The position numbers and the translations under genes were made by a program. A stretch of DNA of 64,000 nt from Rhodopirellula halodulae (lineage in GTDB: Bacteria > Planctomycetota > Planctomycetia > Pirellulales > Pirellulaceae), in the NCBI RefSeq assembly GCF_020966775.1, contig NZ_JAJKFV010000029.1, forward strand, positions 489,001 through 553,000, in the 5' to 3' direction. Positions 26,728 through 34,912 of the stretch are shown piece after piece (the first letter of the stretch is position 1; each line of letters starts with the position of its first letter). The notes beneath the pieces are model-generated. The model worked only from the letters and a program-made list of their open reading frames with translations. It searched no databases and was not told the origin of the DNA.

Positions 26728-26772
26728 TGGCGTCTTGCGCCACTGCGTAAATCATTTGCGAAATGGCGCAAG
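26728..26772. promoter_or_regulatory. Palindromic operator candidate between DUF1611 and XylR-like genes
   Basis: Perfect 9-bp arms CTTGCGCCA (26734-26742) and TGGCGCAAG (26764-26772) flank an AT-rich centre that holds a second, imperfect repeat (TGCGTAAAT/ATTTGCG). The left arm is itself part of a smaller palindrome, TGGCG TCTTG CGCCA (26728-26742). The site lies in the divergent region and is a good candidate for binding of the XylR-like regulator. Confidence 0.55.
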
Positions 26773-26826
26773 ATCGAGATGCCTCTTGAAGAATGTCACC
26801 ACGTCGACTCATTGAATGATCCAGCG

Positions 26827-28011
26827 ATGAATACGGGCGATACAAAACCACGACGCCGTACGCGGACCGTCCCCGACCGCAACGTTGCGGTCTTGGTGGA
26901 GACGGATGACTTGTGGGGCAGATCGGTGGTCAAGCGAATCACCGAGTTGGGGAGCCAGCATCGTTGGCGGTTTTTGCTGGCTCCTCGCGACAACCAACAT
27001 CGACTTCGGTTGCCTCGGCGTTGGAATGGCCAGGGCGTCATCGCGTCGATTCGTGACAGGTCATTGGCGACTCACTTGAAAGCGTCCGGTCTGCCGGTCG
27101 TCGACGTTTCAGCGATGTTGCCTTTGGAAAAATGGTTCACGCGAGTTTCAACCGATGACAGGATCCGCGCGCAAATGGCGGCGGATCACTTGTCCGATCG
27201 AGGTTACCGAAGTTTCGCGGTCTATGCGCCGCCGATTGGCCGATACGCTCCGCAACGAGCCTTGGAATTTGAACGGTTGGTACGGAAGCGAAATTGGCCG
27301 TGCGAGCGTTTTCTTTCTTCGCGGGGACGCACCGGATGGGGCGAAGAATTGGTCGGGATCGAACGTTGGTTGAAGTCGTTGCCCGATCAAACCGCAGTGT
27401 TTGCTGCGGATCCGCACCCCGCTCGTCAGTTGGCGGAAGTCTGTCAGTACGCCGGCATCGAAGTTCCGGATCGATTGGCCATCCTTTCGGGTGACGATGA
27501 CGATTTGTTGTGTCAATTGGCGGAACCCAATCTGTCGGCGGTGCAGTTGGACTGCGGCGAGATCGGAAGGCAGGCGGTGACGCGATTGAACCAAATGATG
27601 CGGACCGGACGAATTCCCAAACGAGAGCGGCGGGTTTCTCCGGTGCAGGTGATGGTTCGTCAGTCGACCAATCGGTTTTCTGTATCCGACGGCATGGTCT
27701 CGGAAGCATTGCAAATCATGTCTCGTGTTGGCCAACAACCCCTGACGGTCGATGAGGTGGCCAAGCAGTTGCTTGTTTCGCGACGGACGTTGGAGCTGCG
27801 TTTTCGCAGCGCCACCGGACGCAGTCCCGCTGAAGCCATGCGGGCATTTCGTTTGGAGCAAGCCAAGCATTGGGTGCTTCAGAGCGGATTTTCACTGACG
27901 GAAATCGCCATGCGTCTCGGGTTTCCCAGTTCGGCAGGATTCAGTCAGCAATTCCGCTCGCAATTTGGCGACACACCGTCCGCGTTCCGAAAGCGTTTTC
28001 GACGGGAGTGA
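26827..28011 (+). CDS. XylR-like AraC-family transcriptional regulator
   Basis: A LacI-type periplasmic-binding-like sensor domain (NVAVLVETDDLWGRSVVKRI, AMLPLEKWFTRVSTDDRIRA, LSGDDDDLLCQLAEPNLSAV) is joined to a C-terminal pair of AraC helix-turn-helix motifs (VDEVAKQLLVSRRTLELRFR; LTEIAMRLGFPSSAGFSQQF). This is the architecture of E. coli XylR, a family numerous in planctomycetes. The frame is open upstream to 26704 with ATGs at 26704 and 26779. The later ATG is preferred because the upstream part overlaps a palindrome likely to be an operator. It probably controls the divergent DUF1611-epimerase pair; the effector may be a sugar or amino-acid derivative. Confidence 0.85.
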   Translation: MNTGDTKPRRRTRTVPDRNVAVLVETDDLWGRSVVKRITELGSQHRWRFLLAPRDNQHRLRLPRRWNGQGVIASIRDRSLATHLKASGLPVVDVSAMLPLEKWFTRVSTDDRIRAQMAADHLSDRGYRSFAVYAPPIGRYAPQRALEFERLVRKRNWPCERFLSSRGRTGWGEELVGIERWLKSLPDQTAVFAADPHPARQLAEVCQYAGIEVPDRLAILSGDDDDLLCQLAEPNLSAVQLDCGEIGRQAVTRLNQMMRTGRIPKRERRVSPVQVMVRQSTNRFSVSDGMVSEALQIMSRVGQQPLTVDEVAKQLLVSRRTLELRFRSATGRSPAEAMRAFRLEQAKHWVLQSGFSLTEIAMRLGFPSSAGFSQQFRSQFGDTPSAFRKRFRRE

Positions 28012-28081
28012 TCGAAAACAGCTTCGCGGGGAAGTGGGGCGTTTGTCGTTGATCCAGCGTGGCTGCGGCGGCCATCGGCGA

Positions 28082-28420
28082 TCAGCTATGCATCATGCGT
28101 TGCAAACGATCCAAAGTCAGGACCATCTCGTTCCACTCTGCAACAATTTCCATGGTTGGAAGTTCCGAGCAATCGTTGCGATCGTAGCCACGTTCACTAA
28201 TACGAACTCGACCGTCCAGCACCGCCACCGGTTGATTCGACTCTGAGGATGGACTGTTGCCGTGATGGTTGGATTGCGGATTGGCGGATGAGTCGTTGTC
28301 TTCCTCGGTGGGAAGCACTTGTTGCATGACTTGGTGCACCGCCCACAGAGCCGCTTTGCGAGTGGAGTCGGCGGAAACGACGCTGCGGAAGGTGCCGGAT
28401 TGAACGTAAAACTTTGCCAT
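28082..28420 (-). CDS. Small unknown protein
   Basis: The ATG at 28420 gives MAKFYVQSGTFRSVVSADST followed by KAALWAVHQVMQQVLP, then a polar Asn/Ser/His-rich linker, and a C-terminal part with VAVLDGRVRISERGYDRND and VAEWNEMVLTLDRLQRMM. The compact 112-residue product looks soluble and is not matched to a named family. An extended frame upstream lies in the divergent promoter region and is rejected. It faces away from the metallo-hydrolase gene. Coding bias and the ordered beta-alpha pattern support a real gene, but there is no clear ribosome site. Confidence 0.6.
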   Translation of the reverse strand: MAKFYVQSGTFRSVVSADSTRKAALWAVHQVMQQVLPTEEDNDSSANPQSNHHGNSPSSESNQPVAVLDGRVRISERGYDRNDCSELPTMEIVAEWNEMVLTLDRLQRMMHS

Positions 28421-28626
28421 GGGAGGAGTCCTGAATTCGGGCGAAGGAAACAGAGTTTCGTTGACACCCATGACATCGGACGGCGGTGTGACACGTTTGG
28501 TCACGCCATTTCCCTCGGCTGGTTCCCGCCGTGGTAAAGTGATGCCACGACTCCGTTTCCGTCGTTTCGAGAACCACTCGCGGATCGACGGTTCCAATCG
28601 CTCTTGTCTCGCTTCTCTGATCGCTT

Positions 28627-29961
28627 ATGAAATTGGTCCACCACGGTGCGCACGAAGGTGTCACCGGTTCTTGTCACCAGCTTTGGATTGACGATTCAAA
28701 GAGTTTGCTGGTGGATTGTGGGACGTTCCAAGGTGAAGAGGCGAGGAAGAAGCCCAACCCAGAGATTGAGTTTTCGCTGCACGGAATCGAGGCGTTGTTG
28801 CTGACGCACGTGCACATCGATCACGCCGGCCGGATTCCGTATTTGTTGGCTGCCGGGTTTGAACGTCCCATCCTGTGCAGCGTTCCGACGGCCAAGCTGT
28901 TGCCTCTGGTGATGGAAGACGCGTTGAAGATTGGGTTCACGCGTTCCAAACGTCTTATCAAGAAGTTTCTGCAGCAAATCCGCCGGCAGTTGGTGCCGCT
29001 CGCTTACAACCAGTGGCATGATTGTCCCGGTGGCGTGAAGGTGCGATTGCTGCCCGCCGGGCATGTGTTGGGTTCCACCATGTTTGAAGTGGAACTCAAA
29101 GACGGTCGCCGCGCGGTGTTTAGCGGTGATGTGGGGGCGGGAACCAATCCGCTGTTGAATCCTCCGCCCAGTCCCGAACGTGCGGACTTGCTGGTGTTGG
29201 AAAGCACCTATGGTGACAAGTTGCACCCACCAAAATTGGATCGGCAAGCCGAATTGGAACGGGTGATTCGGCGAACGCTGGATGATTTGGGTGTCACCAT
29301 TGTTCCCGCGTTTTCGCTGGGGCGGACGCAAGCACTGCTGTATGAGCTGAATGCCATTTTTGAACGCATTCAAGAAACCGAGCATCGAACTTTGATGAAG
29401 CGGGTGGATGTCATCGTTGATTCGCCTTTGGCTTCGCGATTCACGGCGCTCTACAAAGAGATGAAAGAACACTGGGGAGAAGAAGCCCAGTTCACATTGC
29501 AGACGGACGATCAACCGTTGGTGTTTGAAAATTTGACCACAGTCGGCAATCATTCAGAACATCGCGAAACGGTGCGTTATCTGGCAGAGCACAAGTTGCC
29601 CGCGGTCGTGATCGCTGGAAGCGGCATGTGCACGGGAGGCCGCGTTGTGAACTACCTGAAGGAGTTCATCGGGCAAGAGGAAACCGACATTGTCTTCGCC
29701 GGATACCAAGCGGGTGGCACGCCCGGCAACTACATTTCACGTGGGAGTGATTGGGTTCGATTGGATGGTCGACGCTATGACGTTCGGGCCAAGTCGCATC
29801 AATTGTCGGGGTATTCTGCCCATGGCGACCAAGAGGATTTGATCGCGTTGGTGGATGGAATGGAGGAAGCTCCCAAGGAAATCCGATTGGTGCATGGCGA
29901 TTATGCAGCCAAGCGTGCTTTGTCACAAAAACTGACTGAAAAGGGTTATCACCTCACATGA
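28627..29961 (+). CDS. Beta-CASP metallo-beta-lactamase-fold RNase-like protein
   Basis: The 444-residue protein has the metallo-beta-lactamase metal site (HVHIDHAG, residues 61-68), LLPAGHVLGSTMF, FSGDVGAG and ESTYGD. Beta-CASP elements follow (VPAFSLGRTQALLYEL, IAGSGMCTGGRVVNYL), with the C-terminal histidine motif GYSAHGDQEDL and an RHDK-like tail. This is the CPSF73/YSH1-like group of nucleases and RNA-processing enzymes. Zinc binding is expected. The gene overlaps the next one by ATGA. RNA is the likely substrate but the specific target is unknown. Confidence 0.92.
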   Translation: MKLVHHGAHEGVTGSCHQLWIDDSKSLLVDCGTFQGEEARKKPNPEIEFSLHGIEALLLTHVHIDHAGRIPYLLAAGFERPILCSVPTAKLLPLVMEDALKIGFTRSKRLIKKFLQQIRRQLVPLAYNQWHDCPGGVKVRLLPAGHVLGSTMFEVELKDGRRAVFSGDVGAGTNPLLNPPPSPERADLLVLESTYGDKLHPPKLDRQAELERVIRRTLDDLGVTIVPAFSLGRTQALLYELNAIFERIQETEHRTLMKRVDVIVDSPLASRFTALYKEMKEHWGEEAQFTLQTDDQPLVFENLTTVGNHSEHRETVRYLAEHKLPAVVIAGSGMCTGGRVVNYLKEFIGQEETDIVFAGYQAGGTPGNYISRGSDWVRLDGRRYDVRAKSHQLSGYSAHGDQEDLIALVDGMEEAPKEIRLVHGDYAAKRALSQKLTEKGYHLT

Positions 29962-31403
29962 GTGAACCGGAACCGTTCAGCGGTGCGGCGTCTCCCACGG
30001 ACACATCGATTGAAACCCTGATCATCGGCGGCGGTCTGGCTGGCCTGACCTGCGCCCGCGTGTTGGCCGATGCTGGTCGCGAATTTCAGATTCTAGAAGC
30101 GACCGACCGTGTGGGAGGCCGGGTGCGCAGCGATGTGGTGGACGGGTTCACGCTGGATCATGGTTTTCAAGTCTTGCTGACCGCATATCCAGCTTGTCAG
30201 AGGTGGTTGGACTACGACGCGTTGCGATTGCGTCCGTTTGAGCCCGGCGCTTTGCTAAGACAACGTGGTGTGTTTCGTGTTTTGGGAGATCCCTGGCGGC
30301 GACCCATGCAATTGCTGGGGACCGCTCTGAATCCGGTGGGTTCGATCTCGGACAAGCTTCGGATTGCCAAGTTGCGACGGCAAAGTATGCGAGGCAGTTT
30401 GGAAGATTTGTACCAGCGTTCCGCAACAACTTCCGCTGAGCGACTGAAGGAAGATGGTTTTAGCGAACGCATGGTCGACCAATTCTTTCGGCCATTCTTG
30501 GGGGGCGTGTTCCTCGATGAGTCGTTGTCTGTCTCGAGCCGGATGTTGGAATTTGTTTTCCGAATGTTCGCTAGTGGCGACATTGCGGTGCCGTCTGATG
30601 GGATGGCCGCGATTCCGCGTCAACTGGCGGATCAATTGCCTCGCGGGGCGATTCGGTTCCAGACAACGGTTCAATCGATCGCCACGTTGTCGGCCGGGGA
30701 ACGCGAACATTTTGAGAATCAGATTTCGAGCGATGGCAACGACGAAGGGGCGGGGCGGCATCTTCGGCATCGAGTGGTGCTGTCTGATGGCACCGCGATT
30801 CATTGTCGGCACTTGGTGGTGGCGGTGCCGGCCGACGCCGCCGCAAAACTGCTTGGTCTTTCCACCCTGTCGAGAGATTGGTTTGGGACGACCAATTTGT
30901 ACTATGCGATGGACCGAGCACCTGACAATCGTTCGTTGTTGATGCTGCGTGGTGATGAATCGGGACCGGTGCAGAGTGCGGTGGTGATCAGCAACGTCGC
31001 ACCGACTTACGCGCCGCCTGGCAAGTCCTTGTTGTCCGTCAGCGTGGACTCCGGCGAGGATCCGGCGGATGGGTTGGACGATGAGGCATTGGACGTTCGA
31101 GTTCGCACGCAATTGCAACGATGGTTCGGTGACGATGCCATGCGTTGGCGATTGCTTCGCGTTTTTCGTGTTCCCTACTCGTTGCCGCAGATGAGCCTCG
31201 ATCCGATTTTGAAATCCCCCGCTTTGGAAGACTGGCAAGACGGCGGAGGGCAGGCCAGCACAGGGCAGAGCAGGCTAGGGCAGGGCGGGCCAGGGCAGGG
31301 CAGAGCAGGGGTTTGGTTGGCGGGGGACCACTGCCAAAGCCCAAGTATCCAAGGTGCGATGGACAGCGGGCAACGTGCGGCCGAGCAATTGCTATTGGAT
31401 TGA
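29958..31403 (+). CDS. FAD-dependent amine-oxidase/phytoene-desaturase-like oxidoreductase
   Basis: The 481-residue protein carries the FAD dinucleotide motif IIGGGLAGLTCARVLADAG and the following EATDRVGGRVRS, then a substrate domain and a C-terminal FAD loop VWLAGDHCQSPSIQGAMDSG. Proteins of this pattern oxidise carotenoid-like, protoporphyrinogen-like or amine substrates. A run of GGGCAG-type repeats inserts a glycine/glutamine-rich stretch just before the last FAD motif (31246-31310), probably a flexible loop. The start overlaps the beta-CASP gene (ATGA). The substrate is not determined. Confidence 0.87.
   Translation: MSEPEPFSGAASPTDTSIETLIIGGGLAGLTCARVLADAGREFQILEATDRVGGRVRSDVVDGFTLDHGFQVLLTAYPACQRWLDYDALRLRPFEPGALLRQRGVFRVLGDPWRRPMQLLGTALNPVGSISDKLRIAKLRRQSMRGSLEDLYQRSATTSAERLKEDGFSERMVDQFFRPFLGGVFLDESLSVSSRMLEFVFRMFASGDIAVPSDGMAAIPRQLADQLPRGAIRFQTTVQSIATLSAGEREHFENQISSDGNDEGAGRHLRHRVVLSDGTAIHCRHLVVAVPADAAAKLLGLSTLSRDWFGTTNLYYAMDRAPDNRSLLMLRGDESGPVQSAVVISNVAPTYAPPGKSLLSVSVDSGEDPADGLDDEALDVRVRTQLQRWFGDDAMRWRLLRVFRVPYSLPQMSLDPILKSPALEDWQDGGGQASTGQSRLGQGGPGQGRAGVWLAGDHCQSPSIQGAMDSGQRAAEQLLLD
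31246..31310 (+). repeat. GGGCAG-type low-complexity tract inside the FAD oxidoreductase gene
   Basis: About 65 bases consist of variants of GGGCAG, CAGAGCAG and GGGCGGGCC and encode an in-frame Gly/Gln/Arg-rich segment. Shorter copies with GGGCAGGGC lie at 994-1010, 23665-23680 and 54445-54456. Confidence 0.8.
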
Positions 31404-31461
31404 CCATTTCGCGTTGGAGCACATCGACGCTTCACGCTAAAAAATTCTCGCTGGGAGAAAC

Positions 31462-32349
31462 ATGAGCCATCGATTGACAACGGGCATCCCGCCGCTGGAT
31501 GAAATGCTGGGCGGAGGTCTCCTGCCTGGGACACTCACCGTGGTCCTGGGAGCCACTGGGATTGGAAAGACACAACTGGGAATTCAGTTTGCTCAGCAAG
31601 GACTGCAGCAGGAGGGGCAACGCGGAATCATCTTTGACCTGACCGCTCGCGGTGATTCACAGAACCACGTGGAGTATGCCAAACGTTTGGGCGAATGGTC
31701 CGTCCAGGAGTCGACCGATGACGATACGTTGGATCTGAAAAGCATTTGGGATGCGGGGGCGACGCGGCGTGACAGCATGCATCTTTTCAAGGATGCGGGG
31801 CGGCGTGTGACCTCCGCCGACATGGATTCGGATGATTGGCGGCGTTGGTCCTCCGAGCGTGCCAGGAAGCTTGATCGAGCCATCGGGTTCTTCTACGGGA
31901 ACTTCGCGCACGGCGTCCGCAGGGTTGTGATCGATGGGGTCGAACCGGTTGATCGCGCGGCTGAATCCATCCAATTTGAGTTGATCGAATACATCCAGAA
32001 CCAGGTTCTGCGCAAAGAACATGATTGGTTGGCACGCGACCTCTTTCGGGTTCACTTCCGAGAGAACGCGGAGCAAATTGCCTCGCACGCTTACGATCAT
32101 CACGACATCGGTGGGTTGTTATTGGCCACTTCGCACGAGGTCATGTTGGATGATTTGATTGCGCGTCCGATCCAGAGTGGCGATGTTCTTTCCAACGCGA
32201 ATACCATCATTTTGATGGGGAAAACACGTGATGGGAACAAAATGGGGCGGGCCCTTTGCATTGCAAAACATCGCGGAAGTGCGTGCGATGAATCGATTGT
32301 TCCGTACACCATTTCGGAAGCTGGTTTGGTGCTGCAGCCCGAATCTTGA
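31462..32349 (+). CDS. KaiC-like RecA-superfamily ATPase
   Basis: The 295-residue protein begins [19 protein letters not shown], the lead-in of KaiC/RadA-type ATPases. It has Walker A GATGIGKT and a Walker B-like strand [13 protein letters not shown] single domain is present, half the length of cyanobacterial KaiC, with an inserted helical part between residues 85 and 150. Such KaiC-like proteins act in signalling or DNA-related processes of unknown detail. It follows the FAD oxidoreductase by 58 bases and may be co-transcribed. No KaiA or KaiB is seen. Confidence 0.8.
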   Translation: MSHRLTTGIPPLDEMLGGGLLPGTLTVVLGATGIGKTQLGIQFAQQGLQQEGQRGIIFDLTARGDSQNHVEYAKRLGEWSVQESTDDDTLDLKSIWDAGATRRDSMHLFKDAGRRVTSADMDSDDWRRWSSERARKLDRAIGFFYGNFAHGVRRVVIDGVEPVDRAAESIQFELIEYIQNQVLRKEHDWLARDLFRVHFRENAEQIASHAYDHHDIGGLLLATSHEVMLDDLIARPIQSGDVLSNANTIILMGKTRDGNKMGRALCIAKHRGSACDESIVPYTISEAGLVLQPES

Positions 32350-32404
32350 TCGGCCAACATGGTGTAGGTGAAGGTTTTGTTCGCGTTGTGAGTGTTCGAA
32401 TGAC

Positions 32405-32440
32405 ACAAAAAAACGGCGAGCCCGTGAGAGCTCGCCGTTT
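32405..32440 (-). terminator. Intrinsic terminator of the TlpA-like gene
   Basis: An 11-bp stem, AAACGGCGAGC and GCTCGCCGTTT, with an 8-base loop. On the minus strand it is followed by seven T residues, so it should end the TlpA-like transcript; it may also serve the convergent KaiC-like gene. Confidence 0.85.
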
Positions 32441-32465
32441 GGTTGAAAGGCTTGGCTGATCGAAT

Positions 32466-34406
32466 TTACTTCAGCAGTTTTTCGATCGCGTCATCGAGTT
32501 CTGCCGCGCCAATGTTGTGGTCGACCAAGCGACCTTTGGAGTCAATCAGCATGGTGGTTGGTAGCGTTTGGACGCCGAATTGCTTGGCCAGAGGGCTGCC
32601 TTCCAAGCCACCGTCTTCGTAGAGATGGATCCACGGAAGTGCGTTGGTTTTCAAGAATCCTTCTGCTTCATTGCGTTGGTTGTCGATGTTGACGCCAACG
32701 ATTTGTAGGCCGGCTCGCTGGTAGCGAGCTTGCAATCCGCGAAGCAATTTCATGTCGTTCTTGCATGGTTCGCACCAAGTCGCCCAGTAATGAAGAACCA
32801 CGGGGCGGCCGCGAAGAGCACTCAGACGGAAGGCTTTTCCTTGGACGGTTCGACCTTCGAGGTCGACTTCTTTGCCTTCGGATTCCAAACGCCGAACGGC
32901 GCCGGCGGCCCTTTCTGCGGCTTCGGTACCACGGAAGTCGGTGGCCACTTCACGGTAGAATTTGAGGGCTTCGGTCTCCTTGTCTTCAAACTCTTTGCTC
33001 AGTGCCAACTGCAATTTGGCAGCGGCGGTTTCGGGAGCACGCGGGTAGCGATCCGCGAATTCGGTCAGCTGTTCCAGCCACCAAACTTGGTTTTCAGCAA
33101 AGTCTGCATCTTCGGTTTGTCGGGCGATGTATTCCGTCCCGATCAATTGGTACTCCGTGTAGGCACGCATGGCATCCGTCTGTCCGCTTTTTGAATCACG
33201 GAATGATGCGGCGAGGGCTTTCAAGCGTTTCAGTCCGCCCGGATAGGTTCCGCTTTGTGTCGCGACGCTGACCGTGTCGACCAATTGGCGTGTCCAGGTT
33301 TCTCGTTCCGCATCCGTTTCCGCCGCGGAAATCAGGTCTTCCACGATGTCGGCGCGTTGCTCGTTCAGTTGTGCGAGAGCCTTTGGATTCGATTCGCTGA
33401 CCATCTTGGAATCCACGGATTCCAAAGCGCTGACCAGCTCTTGCGTTTGCGAATTGCCGGCCGACGAGCCTGTGGACAGGGAGCTGGAAAGACCGCCGGG
33501 CGTGAAGAAAACGCCATTGGATTGAGCGATGGGCTCACCGGAATCCGCCAAGACTGGCAGGTCGATCAACTTCCATGCATCGTCAATTCGGATGACGGTG
33601 CCGACCAGCATCTGGCCGGATTTTCCGTCGGATTCATACATGGCAACGGCGTTTTCATAGGCCATCACGTCCTTTTTGACACCCGCTTCATCGGCGGGAA
33701 CGATTCCCGGGGTGGCGGCGGCAAACTGAATCCACTCCGCGTTCCGGCCGATCGCACGTTGGTTCGCAGCGAACTTTTTAAAGTTGGATGCGGCGCGAGA
33801 TGCCTTCTTGATCAATCCCTCCAGCCGTTCGCCGTCCAAACCGGCGGACTGCAATTCTTTGGGAGATGCCAGCAGCGAAACGAAGCGATTGCCATCGGCG
33901 GTCGACAGGGCGTGAACCAATTCACGCGTGGTTTCCTCCGCCGAGATCATCTTCCAACGGTCGATTTGGCCGTCTTCGTTTTCATCGATTCCCCAACGAG
34001 TTCCGCCTGTGCCCATCCAGCGATACTGGTCGGCTTTTCCGTTGAAATTCGCATCGACGTCGCGGTAGACCTCCACGCCGTACTGGAAGTAACACCACAA
34101 ATCGACCTTTTTGTCGCCGTTGGTGTCAGCGAAACGACGCAGAAGTGTGCCGTCTTCGGCCAGCACTTCCCATCCAGACCAGTCATCGCGTTCGATGTCC
34201 TGGACCTCGCACTTTTCGACATCGCCGGATTCGACCTGTTCATATTCCACGTCATCTTGAACTGGTTTCAGACCCAAAGCGGCAGCTGCCGAGGGAGCCG
34301 CCGCGGTTGCTGGGCCAGCCAACAACGTGGAAAGGAAGAGCGAACCGCCTCCGAGGACGAAGCCTCGAACCGACCAGGACGCGGGAAAACGGTTGTGTTT
34401 ACTCAT
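32466..34406 (-). CDS. Secreted TlpA-type thioredoxin-like protein with calcium-loop-like repeats
   Basis: The ATG at 34406 gives a signal peptide (FVLGGGSLFLSTLLAGPATAA). After a short linker come three acidic DxNxDxxxD-like loops, DTNGDKKVD, DANFNGKAD and DENEDGQID, within about 60 residues, resembling EF-hand or dockerin-type calcium loops. A long helical middle region, partly TPR-like, leads to a C-terminal thioredoxin domain with the catalytic WCEPC and the cis-proline region TLPTTMLID. Such proteins reduce disulfides outside the cytoplasm, for instance in cytochrome maturation. The architecture seems specific to planctomycete-like proteins. The gene ends at a strong terminator and starts 279 bases from the tRNA-Ile gene. 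Confidence 0.85.
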   Translation of the reverse strand: MSKHNRFPASWSVRGFVLGGGSLFLSTLLAGPATAAAPSAAAALGLKPVQDDVEYEQVESGDVEKCEVQDIERDDWSGWEVLAEDGTLLRRFADTNGDKKVDLWCYFQYGVEVYRDVDANFNGKADQYRWMGTGGTRWGIDENEDGQIDRWKMISAEETTRELVHALSTADGNRFVSLLASPKELQSAGLDGERLEGLIKKASRAASNFKKFAANQRAIGRNAEWIQFAAATPGIVPADEAGVKKDVMAYENAVAMYESDGKSGQMLVGTVIRIDDAWKLIDLPVLADSGEPIAQSNGVFFTPGGLSSSLSTGSSAGNSQTQELVSALESVDSKMVSESNPKALAQLNEQRADIVEDLISAAETDAERETWTRQLVDTVSVATQSGTYPGGLKRLKALAASFRDSKSGQTDAMRAYTEYQLIGTEYIARQTEDADFAENQVWWLEQLTEFADRYPRAPETAAAKLQLALSKEFEDKETEALKFYREVATDFRGTEAAERAAGAVRRLESEGKEVDLEGRTVQGKAFRLSALRGRPVVLHYWATWCEPCKNDMKLLRGLQARYQRAGLQIVGVNIDNQRNEAEGFLKTNALPWIHLYEDGGLEGSPLAKQFGVQTLPTTMLIDSKGRLVDHNIGAAELDDAIEKLLK

Positions 34407-34602
34407 GGCAGCGAAACAAATCCTTCTGGTTGACATGCACATCGAAATGGAACGGTCGATCCGAACTGCGCGGATGACGAAGCCTCATTTTGCGAAATTC
34501 CGGGGGTTCAAGGGAACGTTGATTCAAGGCAACTCCGTGCCGAAGACGAAAAAAACGCCCACGGATCTGGAAGATTTGGTCAAAAACATTTGCAAAGTGC
34601 GT

Positions 34603-34630
34603 TTGACAACCCAAGGAAACTTCCTAAACT
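34603..34630 (+). promoter_or_regulatory. Predicted promoter of the tRNA-Ile/tRNA-Ala/23S/5S unit
   Basis: TTGACA (34603-34608), a 16-base spacer and TAAACT (34625-34630) precede tRNA-Ile by 55 bases. The -35 box is consensus, as expected for a stable-RNA promoter, and no other gene lies between it and the tRNA. Confidence 0.7.
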
Positions 34631-34636
34631 TCCGAC

Positions 34637-34658
34637 CCGCCTCGGGAAATCGAGGCGG
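34637..34658 (+). other. Leader hairpin before tRNA-Ile
   Basis: A perfect 8-bp stem, CCGCCTCG and CGAGGCGG, with a 6-base loop lies between the predicted promoter and tRNA-Ile. Outer bases GACCC and GGGTC could extend it. It may be a processing site or protect the 5' end of the precursor. Confidence 0.6.
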
Positions 34659-34685
34659 AAACCATTGGGTCGAATTCGACCTGAC

Positions 34686-34759
34686 GGGCGTGTAGCTCAG
34701 TTGGTTAGAGCGCGTCGCTGATAACGACGAGGTCCCAGATTCGAGTTCTGGCACGCCCA
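34686..34759 (+). tRNA. tRNA-Ile (GAU)
   Basis: The 74-base cloverleaf has acceptor arms GGGCGTG and CACGCCC, a discriminator A, the anticodon stem CGTCG/CGACG with loop CTGATAA (anticodon GAT at 34720-34722), and a T arm with TTCGAGT. The CCA end is not encoded. In most bacteria this tRNA sits between 16S and 23S. Confidence 0.97.
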
Positions 34760-34839
34760 TTTGAGAATTGAGGTTGCGGCAAGCGGATCCCGGTTGATAC
34801 TGGAACCGACCCTTCAATCTTGAAGATCAAAACCCAAAC

Positions 34840-34912
<73 letters not shown>

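Noticed and set aside
31462-32349. Circadian clock KaiC
   Set aside because: There is only one ATPase domain and no kaiA or kaiB nearby.
33255-34433. Plus-strand frame of 392 codons over the TlpA-like gene
   Set aside because: It is a shadow of the thioredoxin-like gene, which has a signal peptide and WCEPC.
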